From Pseudomonadota bacterium (GTDB taxonomy: Bacteria > Pseudomonadota > Alphaproteobacteria > Sphingomonadales > Sphingomonadaceae): a stretch of DNA of 64,000 nt. A model generated the notes under the pieces. It was not told the DNA's origin. It ran no database searches and saw only the letters and a program-made list of their open reading frames with translations. The stretch lies in contig JAEWEY010000004.1 in the NCBI GenBank assembly GCA_023389105.1, forward strand, positions 124,001 to 188,000, in the 5' to 3' direction. The position numbers and the translations under genes are program-made. Shown piece by piece: positions 16,435-26,125 of the stretch; the stretch's first letter is position 1, and every line of letters begins with the position of its first letter.

Positions 16435-19400
16435 GCTTCTGCCTGCCGTCGATTGCGAAGCCGTTCCCTGACTGCTTTCAGGCCGTCGCGAACGCCGCGG
16501 CGGACCATCACGAAAAAGAACGGGATGTAGAAGATCGCCAGCGCCGTGGCCGTCAGCATGCCGCCAATCACCGCGGTGCCGATGGCGATGCGGCTATTGG
16601 CGCCCGGGCCGGTCGAGAGCGCCAGCGGCAAGACGCCGAAAATGAAGGCGAAGCTCGTCATCAGAATCGGCCGCAGCCGGATTTTCGCCGCTTCGATGGC
16701 CGCGTCGATCACACGCGCGCCCTCGCGCTCGGCGCGTTCGGCGAATTCCACCATCAGGATCGCGTTCTTGGCTGATAGGCCCATGGTCGTGATCAGGCCG
16801 ACCTGCAGATAGACGTCATTCTGCAGTCCACGCAGGGTGACGAAGAAGATTGAGCCGACGAGACCGAGCGGGATGACGAGCAGCACGGCGACCGGGATGG
16901 ACCAGCTTTCGTAGAGAGCTGCCAGGCACAGGAAGACGACGATCAGCGCCACGCCGTAGAGGATCGGCGCCTGACCGGAGGACAATCGCTCCTGATAGGA
17001 CTGACCCGCCCAGGCGACGTCGATGCCCGGCACCTGCCGCGCGATGCTCTCGATTGTATCCATCGCGGTGCCTGAGCTGACGCCCGGCGCGCCCTGACCA
17101 TTCAGTTCGAACGAGGGGTAGCCGAGGAATCTCGAAGAGCTGGTCGGCGTCGTCATCCAGCTGGTCTGCGCGAAGGACGAGAATGGGACCATCGCGCCCT
17201 GGTTGCTGCGGACGAACCACTGATCGATGCTTTTCGGATCGGCCCGGTACGGAGCATCACCCTGGACGTAGACGCGTTTTACGCGGCCACGGTCGATGAA
17301 GTCGTTCACGTAGCGTCCGCCCCAAGCCGTCGAAAGCGTCGTGTTCACATCTCCGGAGCTTAAGCCGAGAGAGGCGACGCGCTGCTGGTCGATGTTGACC
17401 TTCAAACTGGCAACGTCGGGAAGCTCGCTCAGGCGGACGGACGAAAGCTGCGCGTTTCCTTCGGCCATAGAGAGGATGCGATCGCGAGCATCCTCGAACT
17501 GCTCCTGCGAGAGCCCGCCGGTATTAAGCAATTCCATTGTGAAGCCGCTCGACTGACCGAGTCCGCGGATCGCGCCGGGGACAAGCGCGAAAACCTGCGC
17601 GTCGCGAAGGCCCCGGAAAGCGCCGGAAGCACGCTGCACGATGGCGTCGGCCGTGTTGTCCTTTCCGCCGCGATTTTCGAAGTCGGTCAGATTGAGGAAC
17701 GCCTGACCGGTGTTCTGGCCCGCCGCGCCCTGGCCGCCGCCGGCGACAGTGAAGAAAGTCTTGACGTTCTTCTTCTCAGGACCGCGCAAGAAGTAGTCCT
17801 CGACCTGCCGCTGAACCTGCCGGGTGCGCTCCATCGTCGCGCCGGCGGGAAGCCGGAACTGCACCGAGGCGAAGCCCTGGTCCTCGGTGGGCAGGAAGCC
17901 GGTCGGCAGCCTGACGAACATGATCATCAGGATCGCAACGACGCCCGCGTAAATGGCGAGGAATAGCCACCTGCGGTCGACCACCCGGATGACGGAGTTC
18001 ACGAACCAATCGCGAAAACGGTCGAAGCTGTCGTTGAACCAGATGCGGCCGCGTTCGACCCGATGGGCAAGGCCTGGCGCCTTCCGGCCGACCCAACTTT
18101 CCTCCACCGTTGCGTGGTTGCGCTTCAGCAGGTTGGCGGCAATTGCGGGGCTCAGCGTCAAAGCGATGAACACGGACAGCACCATGGCCGCGACGATGGT
18201 CGCCGCGAACTGCCGATAGATGACGCCGGTCGAACCGCCGAAAAAGACCATCGGAAGAAACACGGCGGACAGGACCAGCGCTATGGCGACGAGCGCCATC
18301 TGGATCTGCTCCATCGACGCGACCGTCGCGTCGCGCGGGCTCATGTCCGGATTTTCTTCCATCAACCGTTCGACGTTCTCGACGACGACAATGGCATCGT
18401 CGACAAGGAGGCCGGTCGCGAGCACCAGCCCGAACAACGTCATGGTGTTGATCGAGAAACCGAGCGCGTAGAGGATCGCGAACGTCCCCAGCAGCACCAC
18501 CGGCACGGCGATGAATGGGATGAGCGTCGCCCGCCAGCTTTGCAGGAAGACGAACATCACGAGCACAACGAGGAGAACCGCCTCGAACAGCGTCTTCACG
18601 ACTTCCTTGACCGACAGTTTGATGAAATCAGTGGAATCGTTGGCGAAGGCATAGGTGTAACCGGCCGGCATGCGCGGTGCGATTTCCTTGACCTTCGCCT
18701 TGACTAGATTGGCAGTGCGCAGCGCGTTGGCGCCGGGCTCGAGCGAGATACCGATGCCGGCGCCGGGGTGACCGTTGGCTCGGATCGTTGCCGAATAATT
18801 GTCGGCGCCAAGCTCAACTCGGGCGACGTCGCCCAGCAGGACTCGGGCGCCAGTCGGGTCGGACTTCACGATGATGTTGCGAAATTGTTCGGGCGTCTGG
18901 AAGCGCGATTGGGCGGTGACCGTCGCGTTCAGCATTTGACCTTCCGGCGCGGGAAGGCCGCCAATCTCACCGGCTGCTACTTCGGTATTCTGGTTCTGGA
19001 TCGCGCTAATGACGTCGCTGGGCATCAGGTTGACGCCCGCAAGCTTCTGGGGGTCGAGCCAGATGCGCATTGCGTAGGACGAGCCGAAGACGTTGACGTC
19101 GCCGACGCCGGGGACGCGCGACAGCTCGTCCTGGATATTGGTCGTGAGCCAGTCCGACACGTCGACATTGGTGCTTTTGTCGGTCGTGTCGCTGATGGCG
19201 ACGATCATCAGGAGATCCGGCGATCCCTTGGTGACGCGGACGCCCTGTTGCTGCACTTGCGTCGGAAGCCGCGAAATTGCCGCCTGGATCGCATTCTGCA
19301 CCTGCACCTGCGCGATGTCGGGATCGATCCCCTTCTGCAGCACGACGCTGATCGACACGGACCCGCGCGCCGTCGAGGACGACGAAAAATAGAGCATGCC

Positions 19401-19619
19401 GTCGATGCCGGTGAGCTGCTGTTCGAGGATTTGGGTAACGCTGCTTTCCAGCGTTGAGGCCGACGCTCCTGGATAGGTGGCGCGAATATTGATCTGGGTC
19501 GGCGCGACGTCGGGATATTGCGCGACCGGCAGCTGCACGATCGCGCCGATCCCCATCAGCATGATGATGATGGCGATCACCCATGCAAAGATCGGGCGAT
19601 CGATGAAGACCTTGGACAT
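16431..19619 (-). CDS. RND multidrug efflux permease (AcrB/MexB family, HAE1)
   Basis: 1062 residues, normal for AcrB. MSKVFIDRPIFAWVIAIIIM opens the first membrane span. The proton-relay Asp pair is in GLLVDDAIVVVENVERLM and the matching Lys in GLSAKNAILMVEF. Two large periplasmic loops follow spans 1 and 7. It exports hydrophobic drugs or toxic compounds from the periplasm and inner-membrane leaflet using proton flow. It is the middle gene of the operon, 3 bp after the adaptor gene and overlapping the outer-membrane channel gene. Substrates cannot be told from sequence. Confidence 0.92.
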   Translation of the reverse strand: MSKVFIDRPIFAWVIAIIIMLMGIGAIVQLPVAQYPDVAPTQINIRATYPGASASTLESSVTQILEQQLTGIDGMLYFSSSSTARGSVSISVVLQKGIDPDIAQVQVQNAIQAAISRLPTQVQQQGVRVTKGSPDLLMIVAISDTTDKSTNVDVSDWLTTNIQDELSRVPGVGDVNVFGSSYAMRIWLDPQKLAGVNLMPSDVISAIQNQNTEVAAGEIGGLPAPEGQMLNATVTAQSRFQTPEQFRNIIVKSDPTGARVLLGDVARVELGADNYSATIRANGHPGAGIGISLEPGANALRTANLVKAKVKEIAPRMPAGYTYAFANDSTDFIKLSVKEVVKTLFEAVLLVVLVMFVFLQSWRATLIPFIAVPVVLLGTFAILYALGFSINTMTLFGLVLATGLLVDDAIVVVENVERLMEENPDMSPRDATVASMEQIQMALVAIALVLSAVFLPMVFFGGSTGVIYRQFAATIVAAMVLSVFIALTLSPAIAANLLKRNHATVEESWVGRKAPGLAHRVERGRIWFNDSFDRFRDWFVNSVIRVVDRRWLFLAIYAGVVAILMIMFVRLPTGFLPTEDQGFASVQFRLPAGATMERTRQVQRQVEDYFLRGPEKKNVKTFFTVAGGGQGAAGQNTGQAFLNLTDFENRGGKDNTADAIVQRASGAFRGLRDAQVFALVPGAIRGLGQSSGFTMELLNTGGLSQEQFEDARDRILSMAEGNAQLSSVRLSELPDVASLKVNIDQQRVASLGLSSGDVNTTLSTAWGGRYVNDFIDRGRVKRVYVQGDAPYRADPKSIDQWFVRSNQGAMVPFSSFAQTSWMTTPTSSSRFLGYPSFELNGQGAPGVSSGTAMDTIESIARQVPGIDVAWAGQSYQERLSSGQAPILYGVALIVVFLCLAALYESWSIPVAVLLVIPLGLVGSIFFVTLRGLQNDVYLQVGLITTMGLSAKNAILMVEFAERAEREGARVIDAAIEAAKIRLRPILMTSFAFIFGVLPLALSTGPGANSRIAIGTAVIGGMLTATALAIFYIPFFFVMVRRGVRDGLKAVRERLRNRRQAEA

Positions 19620-19622
19620 CGG

Positions 19623-20870
19623 CTAGCGGCTCGGCCCGGCGGCGTTCCTTGCGCCCTGAGGCCGCGCCGCGACCCGTTGAGGAGCGGTCGCCGGCACTGG
19701 CTTGATTTGAGCGCCATCCTTCAAGGTGCCCGTGCCTTGGGTGATCACCTTTTCGCCCGGCGCCAGGCCGCCGGTCACGATCCAGTTGGGCCCAGATGTC
19801 CTACTCGTCTGCACGGTGCGTTGAACGGCCTTGTTGCCTGGTCCGACGACGAACAGTGTGGCGTTGCCCTGCGGATCGCGTTTGATCGCAGTCTGCGGGA
19901 CCAGGATTGCATCCGTCTGCACGGCTTGTGCGAATTGGGCCGTCACGTACATTCCGGGTAACAGCACGCCCTGGCCGTTCGGAAAGCGCGCACGGATCGT
20001 GACGGTGCCCGTCGGCTCATCGACGATCACCTCACTAAATTCGACCGTGCCGGTAAAGCCGTAGTCGGAACCGTCCGGCAGCTTGAGCCGCACCTGCGCC
20101 GACGCAGGCACCGCGCCGCCTTGGGCCAACGCCTGCCGGAGCTTGAGAAGCTCGGCCGCCGATTGCTTGATGTCCACATAGATGGGGTCGAGCCGGGTGA
20201 TGGTCGCGAGCGCATCGGCCTGGTTGGCAGTGACCAGCGCACCCTCGGTGAAGTTGGACAGCCCGATGCGCCCCGTGATCGGCGCAGGAACGCGGGTGAA
20301 GCGCATGTTGACCTGGGCGACCCGCAAGGTCGCATTGTTCTGCGCGACCGCGGCATCGGCCTGGCGCGCCTGCGCCAATGCGTCGGTGTAATCCTGCTTG
20401 GAGATCGCCTCCATCTCGGCGAGCGGCTTGTAACGGGAGGCGCGGGTGCGGGCGGCCACTGCGCTAGCGCGGGCGGATTGAAGGTTGGCGGACGCCTGCG
20501 CGGCCTGCGCCGAATAGATGCTGGGATCGATTTGATAGAGGGTCTGGCCCTGGCGGACGATCGACCCCTCGCGGAAGTACCGCTTCTGGATTACGCCCGT
20601 CACCTGCGGGCGAACCTCTGAAACCTGGAAGGCAGCGACCCGGCCGGGCAGCGATTCCTGCAGCGGTACGCTGCTTTGCTGAACGACGACGAAGCCGACC
20701 TGCGCGGGACCGCGCTGGCCGCCGCGGCCACCGCGCTCCTGGCTGGGATCGGCGGCTTTACCGCAGGCACTAAGCAAAAAAATTGCCGCCAAGGCGGCGC
20801 CAAGGCGGGCGCTGTCAGAAGTCGTTGATCTCACGCAGTCGGCATTTTCGATAGTTAAGGGGGAATGCAA
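19623..20870 (-). CDS. RND efflux periplasmic adaptor (membrane fusion protein) lipoprotein
   Basis: About 415 residues. Lipobox FLLSAC, then VGFVVVQQSSVPLQESLPGR (membrane-proximal domain), a lipoyl half-motif VIQKRYFREGSIVRQGQTLY, an alpha-hairpin of about 70 residues and a beta-barrel. It links the RND pump to the outer-membrane channel. The start is uncertain: TTG at 20870 has a strong AGGAGG but only two bases away. GTG at 20834 gives a more usual signal peptide but no ribosome site, and would place an inverted repeat (20847-20923) in the leader. No regulator gene lies beside the operon in this window. Confidence 0.85.
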   Translation of the reverse strand: MHSPLTIENADCVRSTTSDSARLGAALAAIFLLSACGKAADPSQERGGRGGQRGPAQVGFVVVQQSSVPLQESLPGRVAAFQVSEVRPQVTGVIQKRYFREGSIVRQGQTLYQIDPSIYSAQAAQASANLQSARASAVAARTRASRYKPLAEMEAISKQDYTDALAQARQADAAVAQNNATLRVAQVNMRFTRVPAPITGRIGLSNFTEGALVTANQADALATITRLDPIYVDIKQSAAELLKLRQALAQGGAVPASAQVRLKLPDGSDYGFTGTVEFSEVIVDEPTGTVTIRARFPNGQGVLLPGMYVTAQFAQAVQTDAILVPQTAIKRDPQGNATLFVVGPGNKAVQRTVQTSRTSGPNWIVTGGLAPGEKVITQGTGTLKDGAQIKPVPATAPQRVAARPQGARNAAGPSR

Positions 20871-20923
20871 CCCCTCCTAAAGGCCGATTGTGAACGTGCA
20901 CGGAAGCAACCTTAACTTTCGAT
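20847..20923. promoter_or_regulatory. Spaced inverted repeat before the RND operon, possible operator
   Basis: TTCGATAGTTAAGG at 20847-20860 and CCTTAACTTTCGAT at 20910-20923 are inverted copies matching at 12 of 14 positions, 49 bp apart, spanning the translation start region of the adaptor gene. Such spacing fits binding of a dimeric or looping repressor. No direct evidence of function. Confidence 0.35.
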
Positions 20924-20950
20924 AGGCGGTCGGTGCGCTTCGACGAAAGA

Positions 20951-22951
20951 CTATTTGAGGCGCAGACCTAACCAGAAAGTCCGCGGCGAAGCGCGCTCCA
21001 CCGAGCCGTCTGAACCAAGCGCAGTCTGCACGAGGGAGTTCGTGATGTTTTCTCCGCGAACCTCCAACGCGAGCCTCTTGGTGATCGGTAGCGACCCAAA
21101 CGCATCCAGCGTCACCACACCTTTGAGCCGGCGCTGGTTGAGATCGTCATCGAATTGGCCTGAAAGCGCTCGCGCCGTCATGGACAGCGAGCCACCCTTT
21201 TTCGAAGTCCAGCCGAAGGTTGCTGAAACCTGGTGCCTGGGCGTTTGGGCAGGGCGCTTGCCCTGAAGGGCGAAAGCCGCGCCGCCGGCATGAACGCGAG
21301 CGTCAACGAACGCGTATGAGAAGTTGAGGTCGAACGGGCCGGCGCGGCCGGTCACATCCGCTTCGATTCCGGAGGAGCGGATTTGATCGATATTCTGGCG
21401 CTGGCGATACGATCCTCCAGCAGCGACGAAGCCCACGATCGGGAAGGCAGCCGGGCCCGACCCGAGCGTGACATTGGCGATGGCGTCGTGAAGCCGCGCG
21501 GTGAAAACCGTTAGCGACCCGCTCCATTCATTCGCGAAACTCACGTCTATCCCGGCTTCCGCGCCCGTCATCGTTTCCGGCCTCAGTGCGGCATTCGGTC
21601 CCGTGGCATCGGGCCCTGCACGAAACGGACGATATAGCTCGTTTAAGGTCGGCAGGCGCCAGCCGCGATAGGCGACCGCCCGCAACTTCGCGCGCCGCGT
21701 CATCTGATATTCTGCCGCCAGGCGACCGCTCGTCTGCCAGCCGCGGCGATCCTTGAAGTGAACATCGTCGAGGATGCTGCCCGCGAGCGTCCGTTGGAGC
21801 AGATGCCCCTCGCTAATTGACCATCGGTCTTCTCGGACGCTGCCCGTAAGCCGCGTCGGGCCGAGGTTGAGCGTGGTCACCGCGAATGCGCCGACTGTTG
21901 AGGACCTTCCGCCCGCTTGCCGCAACCGCGTCGGCGACCCGGCAACGAACTGATAGCGTTCGTTCGTCTGGCCGCGGACAAAGCGCCCATCGATTCCCAC
22001 TCGCACATCGAACCGGCCGGTGATCGGGGCCGCTTCGGCCCGGAAACCGTAGCCGCGCGACGGTACGCTATATTGGTCGAGCGTTTCGGTGCTCGTGGTC
22101 CTGCCCGCGTTCACGCTACTGAACTGCGATGCGAAGTTGCGGTTCTGCGCGTAGCCGAGCAACGACCAGCCCCCGCCAACCAGGCGCAGCGAAGTGTCCA
22201 CGCCCCGACCGCGGTTCGTCGTGAAGGCGACGCCTCGATCCCGACGGTCGGAGAACGCGCTGACATTTGCCTGCAATTCTGTCTGGCCAAGCTTCTGAAC
22301 GAAGCGGGCAGTGGCGGAAACTTGCCGATAGGGTGCGGCGCGATCGGCGGGCCCGCGAGTCGCGTTGGTGATCGGGACGAACCCGTCGCCGCGGGCGTAC
22401 GCACCCGAGATGGTCAAGAAGCGGGAGGCTGACGCCGCGCCGACGCTCGTGCGTAAGTCGACGCTAGTTCGGCTTCCATACGCAGCGTCGCCCAAAGTGG
22501 AGAGCCCTTCGGTTGGGACCGCGCTCTCGATCTCGACCGTCCCCGCAAGCGCGCCCGGGCCATAATAGCCGCTACCGCCGCCACGGGTTACGCGGATCAG
22601 GCCGATGCGGTCTGTCGAGTAGGCGGGGAAGGATATCCAGCCGCCGAACGGATCGGCTTGAGGCACGCCGTCGACCAGCAAGAGCGCCCGGGATGAAGCA
22701 TTTCCCCCTAATCCACGAAGCGTGATCGACTGGTTTGTCGCATGGCTCGACCGTGAGTCAGAGCGGCGAAAGCTTTGCAGGCCGGCGATGTCGCGCAGCA
22801 CGTCTTCGAGCCGGCCACTTGCTGACTGCGCGATGCGGTCCTCGTTGATGGTGACGATCGATGCACCATTGGTCTCGCCCGGTCGCAGGCCGCGCCCTGT
22901 GATGACTATTGGTCCGCTGTCCGCAGCGAGAAGCACCAGGGGGGCAAACAT
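20951..22951 (-). CDS. TonB-dependent outer-membrane receptor
   Basis: 666 residues. The N-terminal plug begins with a TonB-box-like GPIVITGRG, then IVTINEDRIAQSASGRLEDV and SITLRGLGGNASSRALLLVDG, typical of the BtuB/siderophore-receptor plug. A 22-strand barrel follows, ending with the aromatic FWLGLRLK needed for outer-membrane insertion. The first 9-10 residues are hydrophobic and short for a signal peptide, so the true start may be elsewhere. The ligand is unknown; a vitamin, metal chelate or glycan is possible. No transport partner gene is adjacent. Confidence 0.85.
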   Translation of the reverse strand: MFAPLVLLAADSGPIVITGRGLRPGETNGASIVTINEDRIAQSASGRLEDVLRDIAGLQSFRRSDSRSSHATNQSITLRGLGGNASSRALLLVDGVPQADPFGGWISFPAYSTDRIGLIRVTRGGGSGYYGPGALAGTVEIESAVPTEGLSTLGDAAYGSRTSVDLRTSVGAASASRFLTISGAYARGDGFVPITNATRGPADRAAPYRQVSATARFVQKLGQTELQANVSAFSDRRDRGVAFTTNRGRGVDTSLRLVGGGWSLLGYAQNRNFASQFSSVNAGRTTSTETLDQYSVPSRGYGFRAEAAPITGRFDVRVGIDGRFVRGQTNERYQFVAGSPTRLRQAGGRSSTVGAFAVTTLNLGPTRLTGSVREDRWSISEGHLLQRTLAGSILDDVHFKDRRGWQTSGRLAAEYQMTRRAKLRAVAYRGWRLPTLNELYRPFRAGPDATGPNAALRPETMTGAEAGIDVSFANEWSGSLTVFTARLHDAIANVTLGSGPAAFPIVGFVAAGGSYRQRQNIDQIRSSGIEADVTGRAGPFDLNFSYAFVDARVHAGGAAFALQGKRPAQTPRHQVSATFGWTSKKGGSLSMTARALSGQFDDDLNQRRLKGVVTLDAFGSLPITKRLALEVRGENITNSLVQTALGSDGSVERASPRTFWLGLRLK

Positions 22952-23022
22952 TCGGATTCCGTAGCGCTGAAGGTCGTGAGCGGGGAGGGCTCATAGACCC
23001 GGGCGGCAGAAACCGCTCCCTA

Positions 23023-23310
23023 ATGCAGGTTATCTTTCAGAACTTTAGGTTTGCTCCCGCGGTTCACGCCCCCATGCGCAACGGTAAGCAAAGACCCATT
23101 GAAGCCTCTCACACCGCTCAGGAATTTCATCGTCGCCGAGCCGAAGTGGAAATGGAAAAGGCGCTCGCGGAGGGCGAAATCTCGGTGTCGCTCCTCCATC
23201 TGGAGTTGGCGAAGATTCATCGGCAGCGCCGCGATCATCTAATGGCCGAGCAACGTTCAAGCCTGCGCGCGCAGCCATCTGCGATCTTTCGTACCGACAA
23301 AGAGGGCTGA
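23023..23310 (+). CDS. Small hypothetical protein, charged helix
   Basis: About 95 residues from ATG 23023, or 78 from ATG 23074 (MRNGKQRPIEA). The second half, EVEMEKALAEGEISVSLLHL and ELAKIHRQRRDHL, is a coherent charged helix, so the frame looks real. I do not recognise the family. No good ribosome site precedes either ATG. It is divergent from the TonB receptor and convergent with the thiolase. Confidence 0.45.
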   Translation: MQVIFQNFRFAPAVHAPMRNGKQRPIEASHTAQEFHRRRAEVEMEKALAEGEISVSLLHLELAKIHRQRRDHLMAEQRSSLRAQPSAIFRTDKEG

Positions 23311-23324
23311 CGAAGGTTCGTCAG
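23307..23324. terminator. Hairpin between convergent genes, terminator-like but without a T tract
   Basis: CTGACGA, loop AGGT, TCGTCAG: a perfect seven-pair stem that includes both stop codons of the convergent genes. No run of T on either side, so it may only stabilise the transcript ends. Confidence 0.4.
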
Positions 23325-24523
23325 ACCCGCTCGATGGCCAGCGCGATGCCTTGGCCCACGCCGATGCACATCGTTGCCAGTGCGCGCTTACCGCCGGTCC
23401 GCTGCAACTCTTCCGTCGCTGTGAGCGCCAAGCGCGCGCCCGACATTCCGAGAGGGTGACCGAGCGCGATCGCGCCGCCGTTCGGGTTCACACGGGCATC
23501 GTCATCGGCGACGCCAAGCTGACGTAGGACCGCTAGCCCCTGCGCCGCGAAAGCTTCGTTCAGTTCGATCACGTCGAAGTCCGCAATGCCAAGGCCCAGC
23601 CGCTTCATCAGCTTCTCGCTCGCCGGGGCTGGACCGATCCCCATGATCCGCGGTGGCACGCCAGCGACGGCCGCGCCGAGAATACGGGCACGCGGCGTCA
23701 AACCATGACGCCTTGCGCCTTCCTCCGAGGCGATGATCAACGCGGCGGCGCCGTCATTGACGCCGGACGCATTGCCTGCGGTGACGGTGCCGTCGGACCG
23801 AACTATGGGCTTTAACTTAGCTAGCGCTTCCAGCGAAGTCGCGCGCGGATGCTCATCCCTGTCCACGATGATCGCATCCCCCTTGCGCTGGGGGATGGCG
23901 ACGGGAACGATTTCCGCGGCAAGTCTTCCGTTCGCCTGCGCCCGCGAGGCTTTCTCCTGGCTGCGCAGCGCGAACGCGTCCTGATCCTCGCGGCTGATCC
24001 CGAACTCTTGCGCGACGTTCTCGCCCGTGCTCGGCATCGTATCGTCGCCATAAGCGGACTTCATCTTCGGATTGACGAAACGCCAGCCAATGGTCGTGTC
24101 GTACATCTCCGCATTGCGGTCGAAGGCGCTGGTCGCCTTGGCCATGACAAAGGGGGCCCGACTCATGCTTTCGCTCCCGCCGGCGATAAGCAGATCGGAG
24201 TCACCCCCGCGAACGACCCGGGCAGCCATGGCGACCGCGTCCAGCCCCGACCCACACAGGCGGTTCAGCGTGACGCCGCCCGAACTGTCCGGCAATCCCG
24301 CCAGCAGCCCCGCCATGCGCGCCAGATTGCGATTGTCCTCGCCGGCCTGATTGGCGCAGCCAAGGATGACGTCGTCCAGATCGCTCCAGTCGACATTCGG
24401 ATTGCGCTCGATCAGCGCTCGAATGGGAATGGCGGCAAGGTCGTCTGCGCGAACGCTGCGCAGCGCCCCCGCGTAACGTCCGATTGGGGTGCGCACGGCG
24501 TCGCAAATATAGGCTTCAGTCAT
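23321..24523 (-). CDS. pcaF: Thiolase, probably 3-oxoadipyl-CoA thiolase
   Basis: 400 residues of the thiolase family. N-terminus MTEAYICDAVRTPIGRYAGA and the insertion RFVNPKMKSAYGDDTMPSTG are close to PcaF proteins. Acyl-accepting Cys in NRLCGSG, His in NGGAIALGHPLG and the second Cys in ATMCIGVGQG are all present. It would cleave 3-oxoadipyl-CoA to succinyl-CoA and acetyl-CoA in aromatic breakdown, though no other beta-ketoadipate gene is next to it, so a general acetyl-CoA acetyltransferase role stays possible. It is the last backbone gene before the island. Confidence 0.8.
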   Translation of the reverse strand: MTEAYICDAVRTPIGRYAGALRSVRADDLAAIPIRALIERNPNVDWSDLDDVILGCANQAGEDNRNLARMAGLLAGLPDSSGGVTLNRLCGSGLDAVAMAARVVRGGDSDLLIAGGSESMSRAPFVMAKATSAFDRNAEMYDTTIGWRFVNPKMKSAYGDDTMPSTGENVAQEFGISREDQDAFALRSQEKASRAQANGRLAAEIVPVAIPQRKGDAIIVDRDEHPRATSLEALAKLKPIVRSDGTVTAGNASGVNDGAAALIIASEEGARRHGLTPRARILGAAVAGVPPRIMGIGPAPASEKLMKRLGLGIADFDVIELNEAFAAQGLAVLRQLGVADDDARVNPNGGAIALGHPLGMSGARLALTATEELQRTGGKRALATMCIGVGQGIALAIERV

Positions 24524-24541
24524 GCGCCGCCGAATATGGGG

Positions 24542-24590
24542 AAAATGGTGGACGCACTAGGGCTCGAACCTAGGACCCGCTGATTAAGAG
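24542..24590. repeat. Left attachment site (tRNA-Lys 3' fragment)
   Basis: Identical over 49 bases to 50417-50465, covering the encoded CCA, acceptor 3' strand, T arm, variable loop and the 3' part of the anticodon arm through the anticodon. The sequence diverges right after the anticodon (ccgaca instead of tcagct), so this copy cannot make a tRNA. Confidence 0.9.
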
Positions 24591-24705
24591 CCGACAAGCC
24601 GCCCCGGTCAGGTGATTTCAATCCAGTTCAATCAGCGCGCCCTGTCCACGTAAGTGACTGATTTGCTTGCTCAGCTGGATCGTTAGCGTATCACGGCGGT
24701 GCAGC

Positions 24706-24749
24706 GGGCAACAACGGAGATCGAAGATTTCGTTGCCCGTATGTTGCCC
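24706..24749. promoter_or_regulatory. Probable integrase arm-type sites, left end
   Basis: Three copies of GTTGCCC: one inverted (24706-24712) and two direct (24732-24738 and 24743-24749, 11 bp apart, one helical turn). Two more direct copies occur just inside the right end. Tyrosine integrases of this type bind short arm repeats near the core. A 7-base motif is weak alone; its clustering at both ends is the evidence. Confidence 0.5.
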
Positions 24750-24763
24750 AAGGAGGGCCACAC

Positions 24764-26125
24764 GTGTCGACGCCAAAAGAGGAACTCACCCAAAAGAGGT
24801 TGGAAAACCTCAGACCAGCGTCCAACGACCGCTATGAAATCGCAGACACCCATGTGAGCGGCCTGAGGGTAAGGGTCGGCACCGGGGTAGTAGAGTCCGG
24901 CGACAAGCGGCGAAGAGGTAAGGCCAGCCAAATAAGCTTTGTGCTGCTTGCTCGTTTCAAATCGAGTGGCAATCCAACTCGACGTTTTTTGGGCAGATTT
25001 CCTGAGATCAGCTTGAGCGACGCGCGTCAGAAGGCGATTGACTGGAAAGATTTGATCAGACGGGGTGTCGATCCTGCCGTCGAAGCAAAGCGTTTAAAGA
25101 TTGAGGCCGAGGTTAAGCAACTGAATGCTCGGACGGCCAGCGAGGTTTTGGATCAATACGAGGCTGATAAGCTCACGAAGTTGCGCCGAGGCAAAGCAAC
25201 CAGGAAAGCACTCGATGGCGACTGCGGTCTACTCGCGGATTTGAAGCACCGCGAGATTGCTTCCATCACGCGCGCAGAAATCCGATCGGCTTTACGAAAA
25301 CGGGCACTCACATCACCAATCGCTGCCAATCGACAACTCGCTTACGCTAGCGCGTTTTTCAACTGGTGCGTGAGTGAGGAGATCATAGCCTCTAACCCAG
25401 CGCGATCTATCGCCAAACCTGCAAAAGAGAACGTTCGCGATCGAAATCACTCCGTAGATGAACTGCGAGAAGTTTGGGCCGCTGCAACGGCACTCGGATA
25501 TCCCTTTGGTCCACTTGTGCGCCTCTTGATTGTGATTCCTATGCGCAGGGATGAGTTGGCCGCGATGCTAACGGCCGAACTTGATCTCGGCCAGGATGAG
25601 ATAGGAGAGGGCATCTGGATTCTGCCCGCGGAGAGAACAAAGCGGGCTAATGCACTGAGGGTGCCGTTACCACCATTGGCGAGAAGCATTATCAAGGAGG
25701 CTATTGCCAGTGAAGCCCGCCCGTCAAAGAGTCCCTTCGTATTTAGCACGACTGAGAAAACTTCGGTTTCCGGCTTCGCCAAGGCCAAAAAGCGGATTGA
25801 TCGACTGATTGCTTCCAAACGGGCGAAGGATGCTGAAGCTACCGGGATCGAGATGGCACCGATGCCTCATTGGACCTTCCACGACCTAAGGACGACGTTC
25901 ACAACGCTCGCCTGTGAGGAGCTTGGCGTGGATGCGGCGATTGCCGACCGCATACTCAATCATGTCGCGAGCGCCACCACGTCCAAGATTATGCGCGTAT
26001 ACAACAAGTCGGAACTGTTCGAGCCGCGCCGTCAAGCATTGCATGCGTGGGAGGCGCTGGTTCGTTCCGAGCTGATGGGAGAAGCTAATGATCGGGTCAT
26101 TCCATTGTCGCGTGGACGCATATGA
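24764..26125 (+). CDS. Tyrosine-family site-specific integrase (P4-type island integrase)
   Basis: 453 residues. N-terminal arm-binding domain of the DUF4102 type (residues ~15-115, ending LIRRGVDPAVEAKRLK), SAM-like core-binding domain ~120-225, and catalytic domain with Arg in IPMRRDELAAML, HDLRTTF (His-x-x-Arg), a later His in NHVASATT and Tyr in MRVYNKSE. It would integrate and excise the island at tRNA-Lys. GTG start at 24764 with AAGGAGG seven bases upstream. It overlaps the next gene by four bases. Confidence 0.92.
   Translation: MSTPKEELTQKRLENLRPASNDRYEIADTHVSGLRVRVGTGVVESGDKRRRGKASQISFVLLARFKSSGNPTRRFLGRFPEISLSDARQKAIDWKDLIRRGVDPAVEAKRLKIEAEVKQLNARTASEVLDQYEADKLTKLRRGKATRKALDGDCGLLADLKHREIASITRAEIRSALRKRALTSPIAANRQLAYASAFFNWCVSEEIIASNPARSIAKPAKENVRDRNHSVDELREVWAAATALGYPFGPLVRLLIVIPMRRDELAAMLTAELDLGQDEIGEGIWILPAERTKRANALRVPLPPLARSIIKEAIASEARPSKSPFVFSTTEKTSVSGFAKAKKRIDRLIASKRAKDAEATGIEMAPMPHWTFHDLRTTFTTLACEELGVDAAIADRILNHVASATTSKIMRVYNKSELFEPRRQALHAWEALVRSELMGEANDRVIPLSRGRI

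Noticed and set aside
24542..24590. A second tRNA-Lys gene at the left island end
   Set aside because: Only the 3' half of the tRNA is present; the sequence differs right after the anticodon, so it is an attachment-site fragment.
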